Source: Diphasiastrum complanatum (lineage: Eukaryota > Streptophyta > Lycopodiopsida > Lycopodiales > Lycopodiaceae). From it: a stretch of 64,000 bases of DNA. Shown in pieces: positions 24,332 to 35,833 of the stretch. The notes beneath the pieces were generated by a model. The model was not told the origin of the DNA. It ran no database searches and saw only the letters and a list, made by a program, of their open reading frames with translations. Position numbers and translations under genes: made by a program. Position 1 is the first letter of the stretch; the number at the start of each line of letters is the position of its first letter. The stretch covers positions 1,152,587 to 1,216,586 of the forward strand of contig CM055100.1 in the NCBI GenBank assembly GCA_029204225.1, written 5' to 3'.

Positions 24332-24913
24332 TGAAGAAACATTTTGTTTCTGATGCCAAAGCTTTGCTAGCTTTCAATTCTGAACCTTTGACAAAAGGCG
24401 ACACGACATGACACGACACGAAATCAGTCGTGCCCCACGAATAGCCAAGAAGATCAGCCAAATACCATGGGATACAGATATTTGATCTAATGTCATGACA
24501 TTATCAGAAGTGTTCTAGATCGTGGCTAATCTGCCACTCTTGTAATTCGCGAATTAGTTGTAGATGTTTAATCTTTCTAATCTGTAAGTTACAAGACGCG
24601 ACACGAAATTGTTCACGAACTTTATACTTTTTGTTTTCATGCATAATGTATGTCTAATGCTAGTAAGCAAGACAAGAAGTCAGAAGACGAAATATACATA
24701 ATACCAGTCCGCCTACGTGCAAGACAATTCTGCATAGGATCTGTAGATCCACAAGTCCGCTAGTAAGCGAGACACGAATTCGTGAGAGAACTGTATTTCT
24801 CTCATGCCAACGCACTGCGTGGATCTGCATGCAGTGCTTGAAGAATCAGAAAAATCAATAGATGATATTGTATTTGTTGTGCACATTATTAATCTGTATG
24901 ATTGTATGATCCA
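24332..24913 (+). repeat. left LTR of copia K, truncated
   Basis: Starts TGAAGAAACATTTTG and is collinear with 25949-26440. It carries an insertion near 24375-24465 rich in ACACGACA motifs that the right LTR lacks. It ends abruptly where the inverted segment begins. Confidence 0.8.
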
Positions 24914-24956
24914 CCCATATCTTTTTAGACAACCAGAAGCCTACTTGCAAAAGATC

Positions 24957-25800
24957 CTACAATGACCCTCGAAAAGAAAAACGTACTTTCTGGTGATATA
25001 GATTATCTTTTCTTCTACCTTGAGTGATCAGGGTACTGGTACTAGCATCACCAACATTGCATGCTTCATCAAAAAATGTCACACACATCTCTACATCAGC
25101 TATTCTTGCCACATAAAGCAAGTCATGCTGCAGTGTAGGCACGAACAGAACGTCTTCGAGTCATCTGTCTCTGCCATTCGTGTTGAGCCACAGTGAACCA
25201 ATACCGTTCACTTGATGTTTGGATCCATCTCCAAGAACAATGAATCTTGATGGATTTGCACTTTGGAAATCAGACATAATTCGTCTTGATGTCACGAAGT
25301 GTGAGGTAGCTCCTGAATCTAGGATCACATCTTGTGTGTCAAGTGTTGACACGGCACACACATCTGCACAAATGTAGGCGATTGAACAATTTCTGCCTCT
25401 CTTCTCCCATTTTCAAGCTCTCAGGCTCCTCGACATAGGATGAACTGTTATTGTTCTTCTGTCTGTTCTGTGTTGATTTGTCCCTTAAGTTCAGGCGACA
25501 ATCCATGGCTGCATGACCCTTGTGAAAATGGATACACTCAATTTTTGGATTGAGCCAGCACGTATCGACTGTGTGCCCATCTCGTCTGCATTTCACGCAA
25601 GTCTTCTTTTTTTCACCTTGCTATTTCGACCTCCCTTTGTTCTTCCACTTGCCTTTGCTGGTTCCCTCTGCTTGCTGATCATGATCCTACCTTTGATTCG
25701 ACTCCCTCTTAGGCTTGAATTGTTTCTTTGTCTTTTCTTTGTTGCTGTAGAGGGCTTGGTCAGAAGCATCCTTGTGATCAAAATGCTCTCTCACCTCGAC
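24957..25800 (-). pseudogene. copia K gag-protease fragment, inverted
   Basis: Read right to left: gag text ALYSNKEKTKKQFKPKRES, zinc knuckle CVKCRRDGHTVDTC (near 25590) and a second decayed knuckle ECIHFHKGHAAMDC. Protease ILDSGATSHFVTS follows near 25320, with the usual downstream GDGSKHQVNGIGS text. Several stops and frameshifts interrupt it. It lies opposite to its own LTRs. Confidence 0.78.
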
Positions 25801-25811
25801 TTTCTCTGAAT

Positions 25812-25948
25812 ATCGACAATGCAGACCACCTTCATTGGAACAAAAGACATGGTTGCTAACATTTTCACAAAGGCCCTAGATAAAGGTCTATTCGAGAGAC
25901 AGAAGAGTAGCCTTGGAGTCGTCAAGCTATCATGCTTTGAGAGGGAGC
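25812..25948 (+). pseudogene. copia K RNase H C-terminus
   Basis: Plus-strand text GTKDMVANIFTKALDKGLF then SSLGVVKLSCFERE is the conserved end of copia RNase H. It leads directly into the purine tract and right LTR. Confidence 0.8.
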
Positions 25949-27030
25949 TGAAGAAACATTCTGTTTCTAATGTCAAAGCTTTGCTAGCTTTCATGTGATA
26001 CAGATATTTGATCTGATGTCATGACATCATCAGAAGTGTTCTAGATTGTGGCTAATCTACCCCTCTTGTAATTCACGAATTAGTTGTAGATGTTTAATCT
26101 TTCTAATCTGTAAGTTACAAGACGCGACAGAAATTGTTCGCGAACTATATGCTTTCTATTTTCATGCATAATGTATGTCTAATGCTAGTAAGCAAGACAA
26201 GAAGTCAAAAGATGAAATATACAGAATACCAGTCCGCCTACATGCGAGACAATATGGCATAGGTTCTGTAGATCCACAAGTCCGCTAGTAAGCGAGACAC
26301 AAATTCATGAGAGGACTATATTTCTCTCATGCCAATGCACTGTGTGGATCTGCATGCAGTGCTTGAAGAATCAGAAAAAATCAATAGATGATATTGTAGC
26401 TGTTGTGCACATTATTAATTTGTATGATTGGATGATCCTGTATGTAAATTCGTCTGGTACTATTTGTGTGTCTGATTTGCTTGTTCATTCTACTCTGCAC
26501 TTTGGTTTGATCTTGTTGAATGTTGCATTAATTTTTTAATGTAGATTAGTAGTGTCTGACTACTCTCTGAAGGATTGTAGGAGTGATATAGCCGGCAGTG
26601 ACCAGTGATCACATCTGAATTCCTGACGAACTGATCCTGTTCGCGAATCCTTTCACTTGTGCTTCATTTCTTGAATCACCTGGCTACAAGCGTAAATCAA
26701 TTTCAAAGGCTCACTTAGGTTTGGTTTGGTATTGTTTCATTTTGTTCTGTCTCATTTTGTCTCGTCACAAAGCTTGATTGATCTTGTCGCGAATTCTTTC
26801 ACTTCATTTCGTTTCATTTTGTGATTTGTGTGCTTCCAGCATGAATCAATGTCAGAGCTCGTTTAAGTTTTTCTTCGTTTCGTTTCTTCCAGATTTTGTC
26901 TCGTTTCGTTTGGTTGTGTTACAGAGCCTGCTTGATCCAACTCGAACAGAAATAATTCACGTGTCACAAAAAGTTTCGCGAATCGTTCGTAATTTAATTT
27001 TATCAGTTTGTCACCAGAGTTATAGTTAGA
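25949..27030 (+). repeat. right LTR of copia K
   Basis: Starts TGAAGAAACATTCTG after the purine tract. The first 490 bases match the left LTR. The remainder, to about 27030, is unsupported by a second copy, so the end is provisional. Confidence 0.6.
26634..26937 (+). repeat. diverged tandem repeat of about 150 bp in LTR K
   Basis: Two imperfect units (26634-26782 and 26780-26937) share GCGAATYCTTTCACTT, TTCATTTCGT-like runs, GTTTGGT and CTTGATCCAACT/CTTGATTGATC endings. LTR promoters often carry such duplications. Confidence 0.5.
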
Positions 27031-27046
27031 ATTTTGCATTTTTTGA

Positions 27047-27498
27047 GTGCATTTCATCAGCATCAAAAACATTTGGTGCCCACACTACAGGGCTATGCAT
27101 CCTATTAATCATTGCCCTTTATTTCAACCTATTAACGCACATTCCATACAACGATGTGAAGAACAACCATCCCAATCTGGACATTCTCTGCCTTATCATA
27201 AAAACATCCAAAAATTTCAGAAGTACTAACCATACAAGATGGCTATGCGATTGCACAAGGGCCAATGAACAACATATGCTTCATCTATGGTGAAGCAGGC
27301 CACTTTATGGTTGATTGTACAATCAAAACAAAGTACCATGTCGAATGCCCTGATTGTGTTAGAAAACACAATTTCAAAGACTGTCCGAAACAACCCAATG
27401 AGATCTTAACAAATCCGATTAGTTTCCCCACAACTACACAACACGAGCACCATAGCAACCAACTGCTAAACTTGCTGCTCAATCGAGAAGTTCCTTGA
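27047..27498 (+). pseudogene. zinc-knuckle protein fragment, gag-like
   Basis: Two frames carry Cys/His-rich text. The first is WCPHYRAMHPINHCPLFQ. The second is ICFIYGEAGHFMVDC followed by ECPDCVRKHNFKDCPK. The second is a CCHC knuckle in which the second Cys is Tyr (TAT for TGT). It resembles retroelement gag knuckles, but I cannot place the family. Confidence 0.4.
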
Positions 27499-27928
27499 AA
27501 ACTTCTACATTACCACGAGATTATCCAGATCAATAGTGAAACAAAGACTTTATTACAAGATATGAAATGAGTTATTGCAGGAAGAAAGTCAAACAAATAT
27601 TTCATCATCTGCTACAATTTCCAACCAAGAGCAACCTCACCAGGGAATTGAAATTTTTTCTGCCTTTCTGCAACCTCAAATCTATATGTTTTCCACATTA
27701 TGAAAAGCTTTCTAACACCTTACATAGATTTGATCATTTGATATCCCAAAAGGTGGGAATCAAAAATCTAAATGGAAATTCATTTTTTGAATCTCCTTGA
27801 TCAGAGGGGTACTTTGGAAATAGTACCTTCTCCTTCCATGCATTTCAAGTTGTATCTTACATACATTTAGTGTCACCAATCCTGTCTTTTTTTTGACAAA
27901 GGCATGTCGAAGTTTTTCATTACTCTAA
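27499..27928. other. spacer, no recognisable gene
   Basis: AT-rich, short open frames only. Confidence 0.4.
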
Positions 27929-28686
27929 CTAACTATGGGAAACTGCAATTGTCAAAGTGAAATGATGTGCTCTCCTTTCTCTTGAATCCTCAACATCGGA
28001 TCCTTCGTCTTCCTCCCTGATGGCATCAAACATAGCTGTCTTTAAGCTCTCATATTCATCATTAGATCTAAGCTCATGTCTAATCCATCGAGGAAGGCCT
28101 ACTAAGAAACAGATTATGAGCATCTTGTCAGTAGGTTGTTTGTGTACTTGACGTTTTAAGTGCTTGAAACATTCTATGTAGTCTCGTACTTTTTTGTCTT
28201 TTGCCATCTTAATGTTACTCAATTTTAGAAAGGACTTTCTATCAAATGAAAGGGCTTGAAACGTTTGATAGAGGACTCTTTCAATATAGGCCATTAGACT
28301 AGCTTATCTTTATGATGTAGGTTAAAAAGCCATTCACGTGCTTTATCAATCATGGTCATTGAAACAGTTGAACCATTGCATTGTTGATGTTTCGCCATAA
28401 ACTTTGCATCTTGTAAGAATCGTTGAGGGTCCAAGATACCATCGTATTTGGGTAGGTCTAACTTTGGTGTTCGCTTTTCAATATGAGCTCCATGGTTATC
28501 AAAAACTCCATTAAGGTGTGTTTTGGCCTGTAAGGATTCAACACCATAAAAATGGGCTCAAACACATGAAGGCTTAGCTCTATCAGGCTCCCTTCTCTTG
28601 AATAGATTTGTGGGATGTTCGTGTATTTGGGATTTCATTTGGGAGAACCTATGACGTCGGATATCTTCAGATGTGGTTGACACCAT
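27929..28686 (-). pseudogene. Ty3/gypsy gag (Retrotrans_gag type)
   Basis: Starts ATG at 28686 (MVSTTSEDIRRHRFSQMK). After a TGA at 28558-28560 the same frame reads PKLDLPKYDGILDPQRFLQD and TMIDKAREWLFNLHHKDK. A frameshift near 28300 leads to RVLYQTFQALSFDRKSFLKL and KDKKVRDYIECFKHLKRQ. These are the core helices of gypsy gag. No zinc knuckle or pol follows, so only a gag fragment survives. Confidence 0.75.
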
Positions 28687-29400
28687 TTCAAGTGGGTATT
28701 CTTTGGTGGTATGGGGATCATAATGATGTTCCATTGGGTAAGGTCTTGTTGTTTTTTTGTTTTCTTCTATAGCTTTTTTGTTGTTTTTATTTATTGTCTG
28801 TTAGATATGTAGAGTTTTTTTTTTTGGTATTGGTTAGTGGGTAACCTAGGTAGTTTATTGATGGGTAAGCTCAAGAGTCGGGTAATGGGTTAGATATTTA
28901 CTCGGTTAATGGGTAAGGTGGGGTGGTTGGGTTGAGGATGGAGGCAAGTGTGGGCTCGAAGTGGAGTTAGAAGTGTCGGTTGGTCGGAGAAGCAGTTGGA
29001 AGTGTCGACTTGGTTAGAAGTGTATGAAGGGTTGGCATGATGGAGAAGGTGGGTTGATAAGTCGGTGTGGTTGAACTTGCGAGGAGAAGGGGGCGTAGAG
29101 TTAGTCGCATGAATTTTTTGTAGCCTCGTGTTTTTCTTGTGTAGACAAGGTGTAGAGAATTTGTGTGTAGGTCTGAGTGGTGCAAATGCACTTGTTAGCA
29201 GATACAGAGTAGGTGTAGTGCTTTTGTTTGCAGGTCAAATTTGTAGATTGGGGTGATAGTTGTGGAGGAGGTTAGAGCAGCCAATAGGCATGTGGAATGT
29301 AGAATGTGTGCACAGATCTGAGCTAGGAAGCTGTTGCAACAGACAAGAATTACATTTATGAATGTTATATTGATGAGTTCAAGCGACAACATGCGTCAAA
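28687..29400. other. spacer, no recognisable gene
   Basis: Contains imperfect GGGTAA-type motifs at about 28830-28920 and G-rich stretches. It may be the leader or LTR of the gypsy gag fragment to its left, but no second copy is present to confirm. Confidence 0.35.
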
Positions 29401-29428
29401 TGTTGACAGATTCTTTATCTATCTACTG

Positions 29429-30769
29429 GTTCTTTTTTTATTACTTCTCTGGTTATAGTAATAACAACTTATGTACTAGACTGAAAGTCTTAGTATAGTC
29501 GACGTTCTATACCTGAGAGAATCCTCTGGCGACAAGTCGGGCCTTTCTTTAGTCGATACTTCCATCTGCCTTGTACTTGATTTTGAACAACCATTTGCAA
29601 TCAACTACATTTCTGTTGGTAGGTAATTTGACAATAGTCCATGTCTGGTTTTTGATAAGAGATAAATACTCTTTATCCATAGCATCTTTTAGAGATCAAA
29701 ATCGGGCTGATTGAGTGTTTTTTTGACAATTGTGGGCTCTTGAACAAGGTAAGCTGCAGACTTGTCAATATACTTAGTAGGTGGTCTGCTAACTCTTGTT
29801 GATCTTTTGGGTGATGATTGAAGCTGATCTTCATCATGCTGTAGTTGCTGAACCGCAACATCATTATCTTCAGCTTCATCATCGATAAGTTGTTTGTCGA
29901 GAGTAGACGAGCTTAAATCTTTAATAGGAATAGTCGACTTTGGAACTAGAAAGTTTGATATGTTGGAAGAGTCCGATAGTTTGACTATATGAGCTTTGCC
30001 CTTACCTTTGAGTTCAATAAATTGATCTTTGATGAAGACGACATCCCGAATAGTGAATATCTTCAACTTGACAGGATCATACAACTTATAAGCTTGACCT
30101 GAAGTAGTGTAGCTGATGAAAATCGATTTGATACTCTAGAAGTCAAGCTTCTTTCTGAGATCATGTGATATTTGCACATAAGCGATACATCCAAAAACTT
30201 GTAAATTCGATAAAGAAGGTTTGGAGCTTGTCCAAACTTGATATGGTGTTTTGTCCGAGAGACCTTTAGTAGGACATCTCTACTGATTATAAGTTGTAGT
30301 TGAAATTGCTTCAGCCCAAAAGGACTTCGAAAGTGTCGTATGGTAATGTATTGTTGCTAAATGTCATTGCTAAGGCAATATTCCTTGAATTTGGTAGAGA
30401 TATATTATCCCCCGTTGTCAAACCTCAATGCTTTAATTCTTTGACCAGTTTGATTTATTGCATGCTATTTGAATTGTCAAAACTTGTTGAAAGCCTTCGA
30501 TTTATGCTTAATGAAATAAACAGTTGTTCTTCTCGAATATTCATCAATGAAGGTAATAAAATACTTTGCATCAAGCAATGACAAAGTTTGCATTGGACCA
30601 CATATATCTGAATGAACAACGTCTAACAAATCTTGTTGCATGCCTATGACTTGATCTAAAGGAAATCCTAGGCTACATTCCAAGGATGCAGCTATGATAG
30701 ACAGGGTGGTCGACTTTGTCGGATGGATAGTCAAGATCAAGTGCTAGGAATCGTTTAGACATGTATGAA
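29429..30769 (-). pseudogene. copia family G pol fragment: integrase to reverse transcriptase start
   Basis: Read right to left: integrase start DVVHSDICGPMQTL and YFITFIDEYSRRTTVY (30477-30640). Its C-terminal region is near 30180-30240, then IRDVVFI and SPKRSTRVSRPPTKYI (29689-30084). Reverse transcriptase follows with MDKEYLSLIKNQTWTIVKLP and KARLVARGFSQV down to about 29430. Many frameshifts and stops. Both ends are truncated; the right end is cut by LTR C-prime. Confidence 0.75.
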
Positions 30770-30774
30770 ACAGA

Positions 30775-31460
30775 TGTGAAGAATTTGGAATCAATCAAGA
30801 TCCAAATCCATAACATGATCTCCGGGTTAGAAATAGACCAATTCTACCAATTCTACCAATGTGAAAAAATCACCATCTACTTAAAGAAAGAGATGAAAAC
30901 CCACTAAGAACCTGATCAAACATCAAATATAAGATATGATGAAGTTCCTGTCTGTAAAAAAATAGTAATCTAGGATATTTCACACATGTGGACCTGAAAA
31001 TAGCATAAAATAAGCATTCTACACAGTTGCAAGATATCACAAGTATAGTGCACCAATGGATAGTATAACCCAAAGAGAACCATGTATAAGCATGAATGAC
31101 ATAAGAAAGAGAGAATGTCTTCTCTTCCCACGAGTTACATCATTTCATAACAGGTCCAAACCTAAATTTTAAACTCTATTTTTCCTCCATAACAGGTCCA
31201 AACTTAACTTTTAAACTCTGGTTTTCCTCCATAATAAAATCCCTACTATTTTTGTGACTAGATTCTAACTACTACTCTAATTGAATCTCACCAAAACTCG
31301 TGTTCTATAGTTTTCCACACTTTCCAAAAGTGTTTGTTCAAATGCTTTTAGACTAATATAACATTGAAAAGTCAAACTCTAAGTCTAATATGAAAATTGG
31401 CCTCAATTGCCAAATATACAAATATGACCAAAATAGCAAAACTAGTTGAAATCTTTCACA
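30775..31460 (-). repeat. 3' LTR of element C-prime
   Basis: 686 bp, TGTGAAGAATT...ATCTTTCACA in plus orientation, with TG...CA ends. The second LTR is not present in the window, so the far boundary rests on the end motifs and on the junction with element G text. Confidence 0.65.
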
Positions 31461-31640
31461 CTCCCTCTTCAACTAGTTTAAGCATAGACTTTGAAAAAAC
31501 TCCAAGTGAAGTCCTATGGTTTATGAACAAGTCCTTTCCCAATGATTTGTTGAAGATATCAGCTACACATTCCCTTGAAGAAACATGTTGAAGCTCCACC
31601 TCCTTTGTCATGACGTGCTCCCTCACAAAGTTTGACATAT
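31461..31640 (-). pseudogene. RNase H C-terminus of C-prime
   Basis: HVSSRECVADIFNKSLGKDLF followed by SLGVFSKSMLK is the end of copia RNase H. A deletion near 31640-31740 joins it to protease text, removing integrase and reverse transcriptase. Confidence 0.75.
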
Positions 31641-31741
31641 CACTTCAATGTGCTTGCTTCTAGCATAGTTTTGACCATAGAACTTTGCAAGCATGTCCAT
31701 TAAACTCAACTTTGAAACCTTAACTTAGCAATTGACTCACA

Positions 31742-32676
31742 CTAAGTAAATTCTTGGTAATGGAATGTATGACAAATGGAATGTATGAACAAAACAACCT
31801 TCAAATGAACATTCCTATTTGTAGAGAGAGAAATAGGAATTGTGCCAATCCCTTTGATTTCACACTCACCATCATTGGCCATGTAGATCACCCTTTTGTC
31901 ATCTCCATATGCCAAAAAAGAAGTAAAGTACTCTTTGTGAAAAGTCTTGTGTGAACTTGCCCCACTATAAATCCACCATAGATCTAGATCTCCAACATTA
32001 GCAAGCATACATGAAGACATCACAAAAGCATCAACATTTGCATCTTGAATATCCAAACCATCTTCAACATGAATAAGGTTACTTTGCTTGTCTCCTTGAT
32101 CTCTCTTCTTCTTGTAATACTCACTTGCAAAGTGTCATTTGATTCCACAATAGAAGCATTTGAGATTTGACCTATCTTTCTTTTTGCCATTAAATTTTGA
32201 AGAAGCCTCCCCTTGATCTTGCCCTTTAGACCACCTGCTTTTTCTTTTGCCCTTGAATTTGCCCTTGATGAATATAGCCTCCTTTCCAACTTGAGATGTT
32301 GATGTAGATCCACCTTTTGTTTGAAACCTATATTCTTCATTGATCAAGATCTCTTGAAGATCCATCAAACTTGGCAAAGTTCTCTGAATGGAAAGACTTT
32401 GTGCAATGTTAGTATGAGCATCCAAAAAACCATTAAGAATCACTTGAACAAGCTCTCCTTACTTAATGCTCTCATCAATAGATAGCTCATCATTCAAAGT
32501 TTTCACTCTCAAAACAAAAACATTTGGACTCTCTCCATCCTTTTGCAAACATTGAAAGATTTGTCTTCTTAGAGTCAACACTCTAGAAGTAGATTTGGAC
32601 TCATAGAGCTTCTTCAAAGCTTCCCAAGCCTCACTTGATGAACTACACTTACCAACTTCCTTGAGAAGTTCATTGA
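31742..32676 (-). pseudogene. gag-protease of C-prime
   Basis: Gag text NELLKEVGKCSSSSEAWEAL, then SKSTSRVLTLRRQIFQ and SLPSLMDLQEIL (32676 down to about 32250), zinc knuckle start CFYCGIK, then protease LWWIYSGASSHKT near 31960. The catalytic Asp of the usual WWIDSGAS is Tyr. Stops split gag at about 32458 and near the knuckle. Confidence 0.78.
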
Positions 32677-32945
32677 CTTGGAATTTGCTCCAAACAAGAT
32701 CATGCAACACAATAACATAGACCAAAAGCACTCTCCACTCCAAGCTCACATAGCAACTATATTTCTCAAAATCAAAATACACTATACATATAGTTTTTCA
32801 CTATGGCAACCCATGCATGGCCCAGGTTGCTGTTGACGGGATGCGTGTCCCATCGACTAGCCTCGTGGCGAGGCCAACTAGTCCTTATCCACTCATAGGA
32901 CCCACAGTACAGTAACATAGTAGTTCTACTTTAGTTCTAACTCTC
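32677..32945 (-). repeat. 3' LTR of copia E, distal part
   Basis: 32677-32892 is a diverged reverse copy of 57410-57633, which is followed there by a primer site. That identifies this block as the end of an LTR. It follows the RNase H stop and a purine tract (TTTTAGGGAGAGAG in element sense). The LTR start is not certain. Confidence 0.65.
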
Positions 32946-32997
32946 TCCCTAAAAGTAGAATCTATGTTTTTATACATCCATATACATAGCATCAAAG

Positions 32998-34148
32998 TTA
33001 ACAAAATTTAAGTACAGAAAGTTTTGACCTAAACTTATCAAACTTTTCGGTAATGAGTGGCTTAGTGAAAATGTCAACTAGTTGCTCATATGTACTACAA
33101 TGAACAACATTAAATTCTCGACTCAACAGCGTCTCATGTATAAAGTGATACTGAATCTCGATGTGTTTGGTTCTCGCATGAAACATCAGATTCTTTGCCA
33201 GCTGAATGCCACTCTGACTATCTCTATGTATAATCTTGGGATTTTCCTGTTTCATGCTAACCTCATCCAAGATTTGCCTCAACCATATGGCTTCTTGTGC
33301 TGCACTACACATTGCCTTATACTTCTGTTGTGGATAGAGCAACTATACTTTGCTTTTTACTAGACTAGGAAAAACCACTATCACAAAACTGGAATACATA
33401 CCTTGTGGTGGATCTACGATCATCACAGTCACCTCCCCAATCTACATCCACATAGCCACATAACTCAGGTAAACCTTCATGCTTCCTTAGAAAGATTTTT
33501 ACCTGGCCCAATAGGAGTGTTCATTGGCTTGCAATCCTGTAGCCTGAACCTATGCAGCAGCTCTCTGACATACTTCACCTGTGTTAGACCCACCTCATGT
33601 GCTTTTTGCTACACCTCCACTCCAAGGCAACAATGCATTAGGTTGAGATCTGTCATCTCAAATTGTTCCATGAGATATTTCTTGATCATATCTATCATAT
33701 CTATTATTTCTTGTAATAATAGGTCATCAACATAAATAGCAACCAAGGCAATCATACCATCGAAGCATAAGACATAAAGGTTTGGATCAGAGTGTGTTCT
33801 CACCATCCCCTTAGAACAAAAGTAGGCATCAATCCTGTTGTACCACGCATGTGGTGCCTGCTTGAGACCATAAAGTGCTTTCTTTAAGCGACATACTTTA
33901 TTCTCCTGTCCTTTCGCTATAAAGCCTTCAGGTTGATTCGTAAACACATCTTCTTCTAACTCATCATTTAGAAAAGCAAATTCCACATCCATCTGATATA
34001 AAGGCCAACCAAAATGTGATGCTAAAACAACAAGTAGACGTATAGTATTCCACTTACATAATGGTGCAAAGTTCTCCTCATAGTCGATGCCTTTACTTTG
34101 TGCATAACCTTTGATTACCAATTTTGCTTTGTGCTTTGCTAGATTTCC
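32998..34148 (-). pseudogene. copia E reverse transcriptase-RNase H
   Basis: Contains KLVIKGYAQSKGIDYEENFA, VEFAFLNDELEEDV, LYGLKQAPHAWYNRID and the catalytic YVDD (33723-33734). After several stops between 33343 and 33608 it resumes with RNase H: HARTKHIEIQYHFI and LVDIFTKPL, ending at 32998. Decayed. Confidence 0.8.
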
Positions 34149-34181
34149 ATTAGGGGATATTAGAACTCAAAATGGGCCCTT
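34149..34181 (+). repeat. left terminal inverted repeat
   Basis: Begins ATTAGGGG and carries CTCAAAATGGGCCCTT. Partner is 42167-42199. Confidence 0.6.
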
Positions 34182-34561
34182 TGTCAAGATGTTGTTTTTG
34201 ACTTCACACGCTTTCAATGCTTTATGTGTCCCAATGAATGGCGTCCATCTGTGACGAACTGTAATAGTGGTTGACAGATGGAAATTGTATTTAACTTTCC
34301 CGGCCAAATTTTTGTGATTTTCAAATATCCCGCCGGGCAGAACAAACAATTGTGATTGGACCACAGTTACTACCCGAATACTCTTATCTTGCTCATCATT
34401 GTACACTCGAGGTTGATTTGACATCAATAGTCATAAACTGTGGTTAACTAATCCTTGTAGTTTAGGAACTTCTTGTCATTCATAGGTATACCTCTCATTT
34501 TCTTCATTCTATCTCTTATTTTGGATTGTCATTCTTAGGTTTACCTCGCAATCTCTACATT
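34182..34561. other. left arm of the inverted-repeat unit
   Basis: No gene recognised. A short open frame on the minus strand has no known motif. Confidence 0.4.
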
Positions 34562-35112
34562 CTGTTAGCAAATTCCAAAGAATCCCCAGATGCCGAGCCA
34601 AGCCGAAGACACAAAATACCTCTCACCCATGACCGAGGAGGTCTCAGAAGGAGGAGAGAAGAAGAAGTTGAGAGTCGAGCATGAGAGCCGAGAAATTACT
34701 AGCCAGGATGACAATGAAATATCTATGTGAGCCTACATGGTGTATATTAGAGAAGGAACGACCATGTAGGAGCTAGTCACATTTCCTAGGCCTTGTAAAT
34801 AAATATAGACCCCCCTTAAATTAGTTAGAGTGAGCCACCTTTTGATGGTGACCTTTAGTGGAAGGGCAAATTCCACATGTAGTTTCTAATTTGGTGGAAT
34901 TACCACTTGGGCTCCACATGGGCAGCCTTCTTGCTTATTTAAGGGCCCCCCTCTCTTGTGAGGGAACTTTGAATGTATTGTCAAGTTCTCTTGAGCAAAT
35001 AAAGAGGATCTTCCACGAGTTCTTGATAATTGCTAAGCTCCTTGTTCATGGCAATGTTCTTGAGTGAAGTTTCTATGAGCATGCTTGATTTCCTTGTATT
35101 GTGGATTAACTA
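34562..35112 (+). repeat. LTR-like block of element F, copy 1
   Basis: Collinear with 56321-56880. Starts TGTTAGCAAATTCC. Contains a TATA-like TATTTAAG at 34935-34942 and a polyadenylation-type AATAAA at 34998-35003, as expected for U3 and R of an LTR. It sits before the leader and first ORF of F in copy 1 and after the ORFs in copy 2, which is how LTRs are placed. Confidence 0.6.
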
Positions 35113-35521
35113 GGATATTGTTTTCTTGTTTCTTACTTTAACTCCACCTCATTTTGTACCCACCCTTTTTACATCATATTTCATTTGCAACCCACATTCC
35201 ACACCGTTCTGTCCAACACAACCCACTTCCACACATTTTTCATTCCAAACCTTCCATCTTTCACAACCCTTTTTCATACAGCATCATACATCCCTCCCCA
35301 CACATCTTCCAAACCCTTTTACACCATCATTTTTTTCTCAATCTCGACTAAAGCCGGTCCTTGAGACTCAATCGGAACCACTCTTTCAAATCTCAACCGA
35401 TGCCAACCCACCAAATCTCAACCGACGCCAAACCTTCAAATCTCAACCGACGCCCTTAACACTGTCTGCACTCTCAACCGACTCAATTTTTTCAGAACCT
35501 TATTTTTTTCATTTCTCCACC
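35113..35521 (+). other. leader of element F copy 1, with about 6 minisatellite units
   Basis: C/T-rich leader. Between 35341 and 35485 the motif TCTCAACCGAYGCC or a variant occurs about six times at roughly 25-base spacing. The orthologous leader in copy 2 (52330-52720) has about sixteen. Confidence 0.65.
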
Positions 35522-35833
35522 ATGTCGTCCAATCCCAGTTCCAGTTCTGATGATCCCGAAGCATGTAAGCTCGACATCCAACTGTACAAGTTAGACCTTA
35601 CAGAGATGCATACATGGTACCAGCAGGCGGAGTCCTTCTTCAAGGAAATTGAATTCCAGATCCCTGTCCTGACAGGTTATCAAAGCCCGTACCTGGTACA
35701 CATGGCCTATGCCAACTATCATGCAACGGCCAGGTCATGCCAAATCATAGTTCCACCTATCAAGAATTATGTTTATAACGTATCTTTTGCGACAGCCGAC
35801 TTCCAACCTTATGGGTTCCTACGAGGACCAAAT

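Larger units (their letters stand above)
24332..27030 (+). mobile_element. copia family K, rearranged, with inverted gag-protease segment
   Basis: Two same-orientation LTR copies (24332-24913, truncated; 25949 onward) flank an interior. The last part before the right LTR codes on the plus strand (RNase H C-terminus), followed by a purine tract GAGAGGGAGC. The rest of the interior codes gag and protease on the minus strand. The right LTR end is not certain; similarity to the left LTR stops at about 26440 because the left copy is cut. Confidence 0.75.
30775..32676 (-). mobile_element. copia element C-prime, truncated relative of element C
   Basis: A minus-strand element with a 3' LTR (30775-31460), the RNase H tail and a gag-protease part. 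The gag start is missing, replaced by the LTR of element E. Its gag closely matches that of element C, and its purine tract and LTR start (GTTGAAGAGGGAG then TGTGAAA) are the same. It shows what the pol-bearing relatives of C look like. Confidence 0.78.
32677..34148 (-). mobile_element. copia element E, 3' half
   Basis: Reverse transcriptase, RNase H and LTR of a minus-strand copia element. The reverse transcriptase begins abruptly at NGNLAKHKAKLVIKGYAQ next to an inverted repeat. The missing upstream text matches in type the fragment at 42200-43891, so the two are probably one element split by an insertion. Confidence 0.65.
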
